Shown: piece by piece, positions 1 to 8,565 of the stretch
How the letters are laid out: each line of letters begins with the position of its first letter
Position numbering within the stretch: the stretch's first letter is position 1
Source of the DNA: SIG291 sp045543455
GTDB lineage: Bacteria; Bacillota; Clostridia; Lachnospirales; Lachnospiraceae
Length of the DNA: 64,000 nucleotides
Reading direction: 5' to 3'
Assembly (NCBI GenBank): GCA_045543455.1
Contig: JAZQMK010000042.1
Location: 1-64,000 of the forward strand
The notes under the pieces: model-generated
Seen by the model: only the letters and a program-made list of their open reading frames with translations
What the model was told of the DNA's origin: nothing
The model's database searches: none
Program-made: the position numbers and the translations under genes

Positions 1-391
1 TTAGGAATATGTGTCGGAGCCACATATTCTTGAGATGTGACAACCGAAATCGCTTATGCGAATTTCGCTTGCACAAACTACGCAATAAATTGCTTCGTTA
101 AGGAGGAAATATGACTTTGTCTTGTCTGAAGCCAAAGTCAATTAGGAATATGTGTCGGAGCCACATATTCTTGAGATGTGACAACCGAAATTGCTTATGC
201 GAATTTCGCTTGCACAACTACGCAATAAATTGCTTCGTTAAGGAGGACATATGACTTTGTCTTGTCTGAAGACAAAGTCAGTTAGGAATATGTGTCGGAG
301 CCACATATTCTTGAGATGTGACAACCGAAATCGCTTATGCGAATTTCGCTTGCACAAACTACGCAATAAATTGCTTCGTTAAGGAGGAAAT
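1..391 (+). repeat. Three tandem ~140-bp hairpin repeats forming a gene leader
   Basis: Units begin at 1, 142 and 282, so the periods are 141 and 140. Each unit contains palindromes (for example GAATATGTG pairing with CACATATTC, and CGAAAT pairing with ATTTCG) and ends in AAGGAGG followed by ATG. In units 1 and 2 that ATG opens a short frame into the next unit. In the third unit it is the start codon of the response regulator at 392. The frame from 251 to 382 would encode 43 residues starting MTLSCLK and ends at a TAA overlapping the next ribosome site. The frame from 111 is shifted by one missing base (GCACAACTA instead of GCACAAACTA). The repeat is plain in the sequence. Whether the small frames are translated is unknown. 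A diverged relative lies upstream of trpB. Confidence 0.85.
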
Positions 392-1084
392 ATGAGAAAT
401 ATTTTAGTATGTGATGATGAAAAAGATATAGTTAAAGCAATTACTATATATTTGTCAGCAGAGGGATATAATGTAATGGAAGCCAATAATGGAATCGAAG
501 CCTTAGAAGTTTTTGAAAAAAATGAGATACATTTGGTTTTGTTGGATGTTATGATGCCTAAGATGGATGGAATTGCCACATTGCATCATATTAGACAGAT
601 GTCTAATGTGCCGGTTATATTTTTAACCGCAAAATCCGAAGATACTGATAAGATTTTAGGTTTGAATGTTGGGGCAGATGATTATGTGACAAAGCCCTTC
701 AATCCGGCTGAACTTATAGCCAGAGTACGTTCTTTGTTAAGAAGGTACATGGATTTTGGAGTTAAGAAGGATGAAAATAAGGAAATACTTAGTGTTTGGG
801 ATATTCAATTGAATAATAGGACAAAAACGGTAGAAAAAGATGGAGAAGTTGTTAATCTTACACCGTTAGAATTTGATATTCTTAAGCTCTTAATGAATAG
901 TCCGGGAAAAGTATTTTCGCCCAAAGAGATATATTCAGAAGTGTGGAAAGAGGATGTTATGGCAGTGGATAATCCGGTGGCAGTACATATAAGACATTTG
1001 AGAGAGAAAATAGAGATAGATCCTGCTCATCCAAGATATATAAAGGTTGTATGGGGAAAGGGCTATAAGATGGAGGAGATGTAG
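392..1084 (+). CDS. OmpR/PhoB-family response regulator
   Basis: This is a 230-residue DNA-binding transcription factor of a two-component system. The N-terminal receiver domain (about 1-120) has the acidic pair D8/D9, the phospho-acceptor D52 in LLDVMMPKMDG, T79 and K101 in the TKPF motif. The C-terminal winged helix (about 130-230) carries the usual LTPLEFDILKLL and HIRHLREKIE segments of this family. The ribosome site AAGGAGG belongs to the upstream tandem repeat. The stop overlaps the GTG start of the histidine kinase by one base, so the two are a cognate pair. The kinase resembles VanS-type sensors in layout, but I cannot name the signal. Confidence 0.95.
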   Translation: MRNILVCDDEKDIVKAITIYLSAEGYNVMEANNGIEALEVFEKNEIHLVLLDVMMPKMDGIATLHHIRQMSNVPVIFLTAKSEDTDKILGLNVGADDYVTKPFNPAELIARVRSLLRRYMDFGVKKDENKEILSVWDIQLNNRTKTVEKDGEVVNLTPLEFDILKLLMNSPGKVFSPKEIYSEVWKEDVMAVDNPVAVHIRHLREKIEIDPAHPRYIKVVWGKGYKMEEM

Positions 1085-2604
1085 TGAAAAAATATTTTCA
1101 TTTTTGTGTTATAGCACTTATAATGCTGTCGTTTACTGTGTCAGCTGCTTTTGTTACATATTGCGTCTCTACAAATATATATAAGGACGATGGACAGACT
1201 CTTATGAATAAAGAGTTGAACAAAATCGGTAAGGCCTGGAGCGAGCAGATTTTAGCAGATTATAAAATTATAGATTCATTTTATACCAGTGAAAAACAAG
1301 AATCAGCAATGGATGAAAAATATGAAGTGGACGGAGATGTGGTCTTTAGGATTTTATATGGTGGTCGACTGTCCTACTATAATATGACAACTAGTATAGA
1401 TAAAGATGATTATTATTCTAAAATGCTGTTTGAAGATGAATATAGAATAGAGTTATATTTGAAAAAGGAACCTAAGAAACATACAAATATGTATGATGAG
1501 CTGGGCAAAATAGATAATATCATTTGGATGAGATATGTGTATGTTGCAATACTGGTCATATCTGCACTGGCGATATTAATGTATACGCAGGTTATGAAGG
1601 CCGGAAAAAAATGTTGGAACCAAATTCCAATTTTGGTAAAGACTATTGTGGGTATTTCATACATTTCCTTATATGAAAGAATATATATGAATTTGTTAGA
1701 TGAGAATGTATTTGATTTAATATGGTATATTGAAAAGGTACTTATATACATAATTTTGCTTTTGGCGGCTTTAGAGATTGGAAGAATTACAAAGGCAACA
1801 AAAGAGATTGCAAATGGCAATGTAGAATATGAGGTAAGTAACAAAAATGTATTTTCATTTACAAGAACTCAAAGTAAGAATCTTAATCAAATTGGCGAAG
1901 GTATAAAGGTTGCTGTGGAAGACAGGATGAAAAGTGAGAGATTTAAGACTGCGCTTATAACAAATGTATCCCATGACTTAAAGACGCCACTTACTTCCAT
2001 AGTTAATTATGTAGATTTGTTAAAGCGTTATGGAGATGATAAGGAAAAATCGGAAGAATATATTAATATTCTCGAAAGACAGTCAGGAAAGCTAAAGACT
2101 TTAATAGAGGATCTGGTTGAAGCGTCAAAAGCAAGTACGGGAAATGTTAAAGTTAATAAAGCACCTATAGATATTAATGTATTGCTAAATCAGGCTTTGG
2201 CAGAATATTCTACTCTGTTTGAAAAAAGGCAATTAGAATTAGACGTCAGCTTAGACGAAAATATACCTCAGATGGAATCTGACAGTATGCTTTTGTGGAG
2301 AATATTTGACAATTTGTTAAATAACGTGTATAAATATGCTAAAGAAGATACTAGAGTGTATGTAAAAAGCATTTATGAAAAAGACAAATGCCAAATAGTT
2401 ATTAAAAATGTTTCAAAGACTAAGTTAAATATAAGTCAGGAAGAGCTTATGGAAAGATTTGTAAGAGGTGATGAGTCGCGTAACACAGAAGGTAACGGAC
2501 TTGGACTGTCAATTATAAAGGGCTTTACGGAAAGCTTGTCAGGAACATTTAATATTGATATTGATGGCGATTTGTATAAAGCTATATTAGAATTTAAAAT
2601 TTAG
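1084..2604 (+). CDS. Sensor histidine kinase, partner of the upstream regulator
   Basis: This is a 506-residue membrane kinase starting at GTG, overlapping the regulator stop by one base. A signal-anchor helix (about 5-28) is followed by an extracytoplasmic stretch of roughly 115 residues, then a cluster of membrane helices (about 149-168, possibly one near 183-200, and 212-232). The HisKA motif VSHDLKTPLTS places the phospho-accepting histidine at H297. The ATPase domain shows an N box (NLLNNVYKYA) and the G box NGLGLSIIKGF near the end. The outer segment has no recognisable ligand fold. It probably phosphorylates the regulator at 392. Family assignment is firm; the stimulus is unknown. Confidence 0.95.
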   Translation: MKKYFHFCVIALIMLSFTVSAAFVTYCVSTNIYKDDGQTLMNKELNKIGKAWSEQILADYKIIDSFYTSEKQESAMDEKYEVDGDVVFRILYGGRLSYYNMTTSIDKDDYYSKMLFEDEYRIELYLKKEPKKHTNMYDELGKIDNIIWMRYVYVAILVISALAILMYTQVMKAGKKCWNQIPILVKTIVGISYISLYERIYMNLLDENVFDLIWYIEKVLIYIILLLAALEIGRITKATKEIANGNVEYEVSNKNVFSFTRTQSKNLNQIGEGIKVAVEDRMKSERFKTALITNVSHDLKTPLTSIVNYVDLLKRYGDDKEKSEEYINILERQSGKLKTLIEDLVEASKASTGNVKVNKAPIDINVLLNQALAEYSTLFEKRQLELDVSLDENIPQMESDSMLLWRIFDNLLNNVYKYAKEDTRVYVKSIYEKDKCQIVIKNVSKTKLNISQEELMERFVRGDESRNTEGNGLGLSIIKGFTESLSGTFNIDIDGDLYKAILEFKI

Positions 2605-2617
2605 GAGGAAATAAAAA

Positions 2618-3808
2618 ATGATTTCAAAGAAGATGGTTTCATATGTGAATTCCAGCTCGGTAATCAGAGCAATGTTTGAGGAAGGAAAGAGATTGGCAAG
2701 TATATATGGTGCAGAAAATGTTTTTGATTTTAGTCTTGGTAACCCTAATGTACCGGCACCGGATGAAGTAAATGAAGCATTTGCACAGGTTATAGCAGAA
2801 GAAAAGTCTACATATCTTCATGGATATATGAGTAATTCAGGTTATGAAGAGGTTAGAGAGGCTATTGCTAATAGTATTAACTCTAAATTTGGTACTAATT
2901 TTGGTGTAAAAAACATAGTTATGACAGTAGGTGCGGCAGGTGGACTTAATGTTATATTAAAGACACTTATTGACCCTGAAGATGAAGTTATTGCTATTGC
3001 GCCATTTTTTGGCGAGTATCGTTCATATGTGTCTAATTATGACGGTAAACTTGTGGTTGTATCTCCTGATACAAGTAGCTTCCAGCCAAATCTTAAGGAG
3101 TTGGAGGAAAAGATTACTCCTAAGACAAAGGCGGTAATTGTTAATACTCCTAACAATCCTACAGGCGTTGTATATTCAGAAGAAACAATAATTAAATTAG
3201 CAGAAATTCTTAACAAAAAGCAGGCTGAATTTGGTACAGACATTTATCTTATTTCAGATGAACCATATAGAGAACTTGTATATGATGGATTTGAAGTGCC
3301 TTATATTACAAAGTACTATGCAAATACAGTTGTAGGTTACTCATACAGTAAATCTCTTTCATTACCAGGTGAGCGTATTGGTTATCTTGTAATTCCAAGT
3401 GAGGTATCTGATTTTGAAGATGTGATTGCTGCAGCAAGCGTTGCTACAAGAATTTTAGGTTTCGTAAATGCACCATCTATTTTACAAAAAGTAGTTGTAA
3501 AATGCCTTGATGCAGAAGTAAATGTAGCAGCCTATGATAAGAATAGAAAGGCTTTATATGAAGGCTTAAAGGAACTTGGCTTTGAATGTATTTTACCTCA
3601 GGGAGCTTTTTATCTCTTTGTAAAATCTCCAATTGAGGATGAAAAGGAATTTTGCAATATAGCTAAAAAGCATAATATTCTTATGGTTCCGGGCAGTACA
3701 TTTGCTTGTCCTGGATATGTTAGAATTGCATATTGTGTTTCTTATGAGACAATTATCAATTCAATGCCTAAATTTAAAGAATTAGCAAAGGAAATAGGAT
3801 TACAGTAA
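2618..3808 (+). CDS. Class I PLP-dependent aminotransferase
   Basis: This 396-residue cytoplasmic enzyme of fold type I is related to aspartate aminotransferases. The PLP-binding lysine is K245 in YSYSKSLSLPGERIGY. The NPNNPTG-type substrate loop (VNTPNNPTGVVY) and the SDEPYREL segment that holds the cofactor pyridine ring are present. A good AGGAGG lies before the ATG. Its TAA overlaps the ATG of the next gene (TAATG), so translation is coupled to the HisC-like aminotransferase. The true amino donor and acceptor cannot be read from sequence. The pairing with hisC suggests amino-acid metabolism rather than a link to the upstream two-component genes. Confidence 0.9.
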   Translation: MISKKMVSYVNSSSVIRAMFEEGKRLASIYGAENVFDFSLGNPNVPAPDEVNEAFAQVIAEEKSTYLHGYMSNSGYEEVREAIANSINSKFGTNFGVKNIVMTVGAAGGLNVILKTLIDPEDEVIAIAPFFGEYRSYVSNYDGKLVVVSPDTSSFQPNLKELEEKITPKTKAVIVNTPNNPTGVVYSEETIIKLAEILNKKQAEFGTDIYLISDEPYRELVYDGFEVPYITKYYANTVVGYSYSKSLSLPGERIGYLVIPSEVSDFEDVIAAASVATRILGFVNAPSILQKVVVKCLDAEVNVAAYDKNRKALYEGLKELGFECILPQGAFYLFVKSPIEDEKEFCNIAKKHNILMVPGSTFACPGYVRIAYCVSYETIINSMPKFKELAKEIGLQ

Positions 3809-4872
3809 TGAAAGCTTGGGAAAAAAATATAAGAAAGGTTGTTCCTTATGTTCCGGGAGAACAACCAAAGGTAGACAATATAGTTAAGTTAAACACTAAT
3901 GAAAATCCTTACCCACCAGCAAAAGGAGTAAGTGAAGTTTTGGATAATTTTGATACAGATATATTAAGACTTTATCCGGATCCTACAATTGAAGAGCTAA
4001 AGACTACATTAGCTAAATACTATGGTGTGGGGGTTGATGAGGTTTTTGTAGGCGTTGGTTCTGATGATGTTCTTGCTATGGCATTTTTAACATTTTTCAA
4101 TTCAAACAAACCTATATTATTCCCGGATATTACATATTCATTTTATCCGGTATGGGCTGATCTTTATAAGATACCATATGAATGTCAGAAGTTAGATGCT
4201 GACTTTAAGATGAAAAAAGAGGATTACTACAAGGAAAATGGTGGCATCATATTCCCTAATCCTAATGCACCTACAGCAATTTATAATGATTTAGAATTTG
4301 TTGAGGATATTGTAAAGAATAATCAGGAATCAGTTGTGATTGTAGATGAAGCCTATGTGGATTTTGGTGGTGAGTCAGCAATTGGACTTACAAAGAAATA
4401 TGATAATCTTTTGGTGGTTCAGACATTTTCTAAATCACGTTCTATGGCTGGTATGAGAATAGGCTATGCAATCGGTTCTAAGGATTTAATTAAAGCTATG
4501 GAAGATGTAAAATATTCATTTAATTCATATACAATGAATGCAACTGCCATAAAATCAGGTGTTGAGGCAGTTAAGGATGATGCATATTTCAAAGAAACTA
4601 CAGGTAAAATAATTGCTACAAGAGAAGCTACAGCCAAAAGCTTAAAGGCGCTTGGCTTTGATATGACAGATTCTAAGGCAAATTTCTTATTTGTTACTCA
4701 TAAGAGTTTAGCAGCTAAGGATATCTATGCATACCTTAGAACAAAGAATATATTTGTAAGATATTTTAATTTGCCAGGAATTGATAATTATTTAAGAATT
4801 ACAATCGGTACTGATGAGCAGATGGATAAGCTTATAAAGGCTTTAGGAGAATATTGCGAAAAAATGAATTGA
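3808..4872 (+). CDS. hisC: Histidinol-phosphate aminotransferase-like enzyme
   Basis: This 354-residue PLP enzyme is of the HisC/Cobalamin-CobD subgroup. HisC converts imidazole acetol phosphate and glutamate to histidinol phosphate. The diagnostic opening NENPYPPAKGV follows residue 30, VDEAYVDF supplies the cofactor aspartate, and K209 in TFSKSRSMAGMRIGYAIG is the Schiff-base lysine. R-rich YLRITIG near the C terminus is also typical. No other his genes are nearby, so it could serve as a general aromatic or threonine-phosphate aminotransferase instead. It is translationally coupled to the gene upstream. Confidence 0.82.
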   Translation: MKAWEKNIRKVVPYVPGEQPKVDNIVKLNTNENPYPPAKGVSEVLDNFDTDILRLYPDPTIEELKTTLAKYYGVGVDEVFVGVGSDDVLAMAFLTFFNSNKPILFPDITYSFYPVWADLYKIPYECQKLDADFKMKKEDYYKENGGIIFPNPNAPTAIYNDLEFVEDIVKNNQESVVIVDEAYVDFGGESAIGLTKKYDNLLVVQTFSKSRSMAGMRIGYAIGSKDLIKAMEDVKYSFNSYTMNATAIKSGVEAVKDDAYFKETTGKIIATREATAKSLKALGFDMTDSKANFLFVTHKSLAAKDIYAYLRTKNIFVRYFNLPGIDNYLRITIGTDEQMDKLIKALGEYCEKMN

Positions 4873-4892
4873 TATTCCATTTTTTCGCAAGA

Positions 4893-4977
4893 CAATTTGC
4901 TTCCTTGCGTACAGGCAAATTGCTTTATGGCAGGCGCAAATTTATAAATTTGCGTCGCCTCTTCGCGACATAGTCGC
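4893..4977. repeat. Cluster of three short palindromes before the ABC exporter
   Basis: The gap between hisC and the exporter is built from hairpins: CAATTTGC (4893-4900) with GCAAATTG (4915-4922); a 20-base perfect palindrome at 4935-4954; and GCGAC (4965-4969) with GTCGC (4973-4977). No long U-run follows any of them, so they do not look like simple terminators. They resemble in style the leader hairpins at 1-391 and 35233-35379. Confidence 0.7.
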
Positions 4978-4995
4978 TCAGAAATGGAGAATATT

Positions 4996-6711
4996 GTGAA
5001 AAAATTATTAGTACATCTTAAGGATTATAAATTAGAAAGTATTTTGGGGCCTCTATTTAAACTTTTAGAGGCTTCCTTTGAGTTATTAGTACCATTTGTT
5101 ATACAAAGTATAATTGATGATGGTATAGCTAAAGGTGATAAGGAACACATTTATAAAATGTGTTTGATTTTGGTGCTTTTAGCCGTGGTAGGACTTATAT
5201 CTGCGGTTACGGCACAGTATTTTGCGGCTAAGGCAGCAGTAGGTTTTGCAACAAAGTTAAGATTTTCCTTGTTTTCTCACATACAAAGCCTGTCCTTTGC
5301 TGAAATTGACAAGCTTGGAACTAGTACACTTATAACTAGAATGACTAGTGATATTAATCAGGTACAGACAGGTGTTAATCTATTTTTAAGATTGTTACTT
5401 CGTTCACCGTTTGTAGTAATTGGTGCTATGATTATGGCATTTAGAATTGATGCAAAGGCAGCTCTTACATTTGCAGTAACAATTCCTGTGTTGTCAGTAG
5501 TGATATTTGGAATTATGTTAGTAAGTATTCCTCTGTATAAGAAGGTGCAGGCTAAGCTTGATAAGGTATTGAAAACAACCAGAGACAATTTGGTTGGCGC
5601 AAGAGTTGTAAGAGCTTTTTGTAAGGAAGAAGATGAGATTGAAGATTTTAAAAAGTTAAATGATGATTTCTCGGCAACTCAAAGATTTGTAGGTAAGATT
5701 TCAGCGCTTTTAAATCCTGTTACTTATGTAATAATAAATGTGGCAATTGTGGTGCTTATTTATGTTGGTGCAATAAGAGTTGAAGCAGGAATTCTTACTC
5801 AGGGTGCAGTTATTGCCCTCTACAACTATATGTCGCAGATACTTGTGGAATTGGTTAAATTTGCAAATCTTATTATTTCAGTAACTAAAGCAGTGGCTAG
5901 TGGAAATAGAATTGCTTTAGTGTATGACATTGAAAATACTGTAGTTGAAACTGCAACAAAGGATATTGAATGTGATTATACAAAACCGGCAGTAGAATTT
6001 AAGAATGTGTCTATGAGTTATATAGATAATCAGGAAGAGACTATTTCGGGCATTAACTTTACTGTAAATCAAGGTGAAACAATAGGTATTATAGGTGGTA
6101 CTGGCTCCGGTAAGTCTACCCTTATTAATCTTATACCAAGATATTATGATGCTGATGGTGGTGAAGTGAATATTTTTGGAAATAATGTTAAGGACTACAC
6201 ATTTTCGCAGCTTAATGATATGGTAGGAGTTGTTTTACAAAAGGCAGTATTGTTTAAAGGCAGTATCAGAGAAAATATACGTTGGGGAAAAAAGGACGCC
6301 AGCGATGAACAGATAAATGAAGCATTGATTTTGGCGCAGGCAAAAGAGGTTGTAGATGGCAAAAAAGGTGGCCTTGATTATGAGGTTGAACAGGGCGGAA
6401 AGAATTTTTCCGGCGGACAAAGACAAAGGCTTACTATTGCAAGAACTCTTGTAAAGAAACCACAAATACTTATATTTGATGACAGCTCGTCAGCTCTTGA
6501 TAATGCCACAGATAAAAAGCTTAGAGAGGCTATTTTAAATCTTGATTATAAGCCAACTGTATTTATTGTGTCGCAAAGAACTTCTTCTATTGAAAATGCA
6601 GATAAAATATTAGTGCTTGATGATGGAAAAATAGTAGCTATGGGCAAACATGATGAGCTTGTTGAAAATTGTGACATTTACAAAGAAATTTACGAACTTA
6701 GTACTAGGTAA
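4996..6711 (+). CDS. ABC exporter half, degenerate-site subunit
   Basis: This 571-residue half-transporter has an N-terminal six-helix membrane domain (about 1-310) and an ATPase domain. Walker A is GGTGSGKST near residue 367 and the signature is FSGGQRQR. The Walker B reads ILIFDDSSSALD, so the catalytic glutamate position is aspartate, and the H-loop histidine is glutamine (IVSQRTSS). Both changes are hallmarks of the non-hydrolysing site in heterodimeric exporters such as TM287/288. I start at GTG 4996 because GGAG sits six bases upstream; an in-frame ATG at 4984 has no ribosome site. The partner follows 14 bases downstream. Likely a multidrug or lipid exporter; substrate unknown. Confidence 0.93.
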   Translation: MKKLLVHLKDYKLESILGPLFKLLEASFELLVPFVIQSIIDDGIAKGDKEHIYKMCLILVLLAVVGLISAVTAQYFAAKAAVGFATKLRFSLFSHIQSLSFAEIDKLGTSTLITRMTSDINQVQTGVNLFLRLLLRSPFVVIGAMIMAFRIDAKAALTFAVTIPVLSVVIFGIMLVSIPLYKKVQAKLDKVLKTTRDNLVGARVVRAFCKEEDEIEDFKKLNDDFSATQRFVGKISALLNPVTYVIINVAIVVLIYVGAIRVEAGILTQGAVIALYNYMSQILVELVKFANLIISVTKAVASGNRIALVYDIENTVVETATKDIECDYTKPAVEFKNVSMSYIDNQEETISGINFTVNQGETIGIIGGTGSGKSTLINLIPRYYDADGGEVNIFGNNVKDYTFSQLNDMVGVVLQKAVLFKGSIRENIRWGKKDASDEQINEALILAQAKEVVDGKKGGLDYEVEQGGKNFSGGQRQRLTIARTLVKKPQILIFDDSSSALDNATDKKLREAILNLDYKPTVFIVSQRTSSIENADKILVLDDGKIVAMGKHDELVENCDIYKEIYELSTR

Positions 6712-6725
6712 TAGTGGAGGAATAT

Positions 6726-8441
6726 ATGAAAAAGGTTTTAAGATATGTTAAAAAATATAGATTTCTTATAGGCATTACCCTAGTGCTTTCAGTGGTTATT
6801 GTTGCGGCAACCCTGTATGTTCCGATTATTATAGGTAAGGGCATTGACTGCATTATAGGGCCAGGGAATGTATCGTTTAATAATATAAAAAATATGATTG
6901 TTACGGTAGTTATCCTAGTGGTGGTTACTGCGATTTTGCAATGGGTAGTTAATACCATAAATAATAAAATTACCTACAATGTAGTTAGGGATATTAGAAA
7001 TGAGGCTTTTGAAAAGATAGAGAATCTCCCTTTAAAGTACATTGATACTCATTCTTATGGAGATATAGTAAGTAGGGTAATTGCTGATGCAGAGCAGTTT
7101 TCGGAAGGCCTTTTGATGGGATTTACCCAGCTTTTTACAGGTGTTCTTACCATACTTGGTACACTTATTCTTATGCTTACCATTGATGTGAAAATAGCAT
7201 TAGCAGTTGTGGTAGTAACGCCATTGTCACTGTTAGTGGCTAATTTTATAGCTAAGAAAACATTTTCAATGTTTCAGCTTCAGTCAAAAACCAGAGGTGA
7301 GCATACAGCACTTATTGAAGAAATGGTAGGCAATCAAAAGGTAGTAAAAGCATTTGGTCACGAGGATGAGGCTATAGAAGAATTTGACGAAATAAACAAC
7401 AGACTGAATAAATATTCCTTAAGAGCAATATTTTATTCATCTCTAACTAATCCTTGTACAAGATTTGTTAATTCAATAGTGTATGCATTGGTGGCTTTGT
7501 TGGGTGCATTTACAGTTATTGCAGGGGGCATAACTGTTGGTAGTCTTTCTTGTATTTTAAGCTATGCTAATCAATATACAAAGCCATTTAACGAAATATC
7601 AGGCGTTATTGCCGAATTGCAAAATGCAATAGCATGTGCAAATCGTTTAATGGAGCTTATAGAAGAACCGGCACAAGAGCCTGATAAAAAAGGTGCAAAG
7701 GAAAGCATTGCGGTTAATGGTAAGGTTAAACTTGAAAATGTTAATTTCTCATATGTGCCTGAAAAGGAGCTTATTAAGGACTTTAATTTAAATGTAAAAC
7801 CGGGACAAAAGGTTGCAATTGTAGGACCTACGGGCTGTGGAAAAACAACGGTTATTAACCTGTTAATGCGTTTTTATGATGTTAACAGTGGAAAGATAAT
7901 TGTCTCAGATGAAGATGTTAACAATATGACACGACATGCATTAAGAAGCTCTTATGGTATGGTATTGCAGGAAACTTGGTTAAAAGCAGGTACTATCAGG
8001 GAAAATATAGCGTTTGGCAAGCCGGATGCAAGCTTAGAAGAAATTGTAGAGGCTGCGAAAAGAAGTCACGCTCATGGATTTATAAAAAGATTGCCACAAG
8101 GCTATGATACAGTTATAAGCGAGGATGGAGGCAACCTTTCACAAGGACAGAAACAGCTTTTGTGTATAGCAAGAGTAATGCTTACAACCCCACCAATGCT
8201 TATTTTAGACGAAGCCACTTCGTCTATAGATATAAGAACAGAGGTTAAGATTCAGGAAGCCTTTAATGAACTTATGAAGGGCAAGACAAGCTTTATTGTA
8301 GCACATAGACTTTCAACTATAATGGGGGCTGATTTAATACTTGTTATGAAGGATGGTAATATCATAGAACAGGGTAATCATGAGACTTTGTTAGAGAAAA
8401 AAGGATTTTATTACCAATTACATCAAATGGCAAAAGCATAA
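6726..8441 (+). CDS. ABC exporter half, catalytic subunit
   Basis: This 571-residue partner of the preceding half-transporter has six predicted membrane helices and an ATPase domain. Walker A is GPTGCGKTT near residue 367, Walker B with catalytic glutamate is LILDEATSS, and the switch histidine is in VAHRLSTI. The signature motif is LSQGQKQ, whose third residue is Q rather than the usual G; this would complete the degenerate site of the dimer. ATG 6726 is chosen because GGAGG lies five bases upstream; the frame is open back to a GTG at 6714. Together the two genes encode one exporter in the cytoplasmic membrane. Confidence 0.93.
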   Translation: MKKVLRYVKKYRFLIGITLVLSVVIVAATLYVPIIIGKGIDCIIGPGNVSFNNIKNMIVTVVILVVVTAILQWVVNTINNKITYNVVRDIRNEAFEKIENLPLKYIDTHSYGDIVSRVIADAEQFSEGLLMGFTQLFTGVLTILGTLILMLTIDVKIALAVVVVTPLSLLVANFIAKKTFSMFQLQSKTRGEHTALIEEMVGNQKVVKAFGHEDEAIEEFDEINNRLNKYSLRAIFYSSLTNPCTRFVNSIVYALVALLGAFTVIAGGITVGSLSCILSYANQYTKPFNEISGVIAELQNAIACANRLMELIEEPAQEPDKKGAKESIAVNGKVKLENVNFSYVPEKELIKDFNLNVKPGQKVAIVGPTGCGKTTVINLLMRFYDVNSGKIIVSDEDVNNMTRHALRSSYGMVLQETWLKAGTIRENIAFGKPDASLEEIVEAAKRSHAHGFIKRLPQGYDTVISEDGGNLSQGQKQLLCIARVMLTTPPMLILDEATSSIDIRTEVKIQEAFNELMKGKTSFIVAHRLSTIMGADLILVMKDGNIIEQGNHETLLEKKGFYYQLHQMAKA

Positions 8442-8449
8442 AAAATATA

Positions 8450-8478
8450 TTGACATATTTTATTATAGGTGTTATAGT
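8450..8478 (+). promoter_or_regulatory. Strong housekeeping promoter for clpB
   Basis: TTGACA at 8450-8455 and TATAGT at 8473-8478 are separated by 17 bases. I see neither a CIRCE inverted repeat (HrcA) nor a CtsR direct repeat around it. Confidence 0.75.
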
Positions 8479-8503
8479 TCAAGTAGAACAAAGAATTAAA
8501 CAA

Positions 8504-8545
8504 GGTTTGTATTGGAGAAAAAGTGTCACCACTTTTTGGCAAACC
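8504..8545 (+). promoter_or_regulatory. Leader hairpin upstream of the clpB ribosome site
   Basis: GGTTTG (8504-8509) pairs with CAAACC (8540-8545), and inside it AAAAAGTG (8518-8525) pairs with CACTTTTT (8530-8537) across a TCAC loop. It lies in the predicted 5' leader, ten bases before GGAGGG (8555-8560). There is no U-run, so it is not a terminator. A role in mRNA stability or heat-dependent translation is only a guess. Confidence 0.5.
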
Positions 8546-8565
8546 GTTTAGAATGGAGGGTTATT

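Noticed and set aside
1413..1844. Long minus-strand frame within the histidine kinase gene
   Set aside because: It lies inside a firmly identified kinase gene, lacks a ribosome site, and its hydrophobic sequence mirrors the membrane helices on the other strand.
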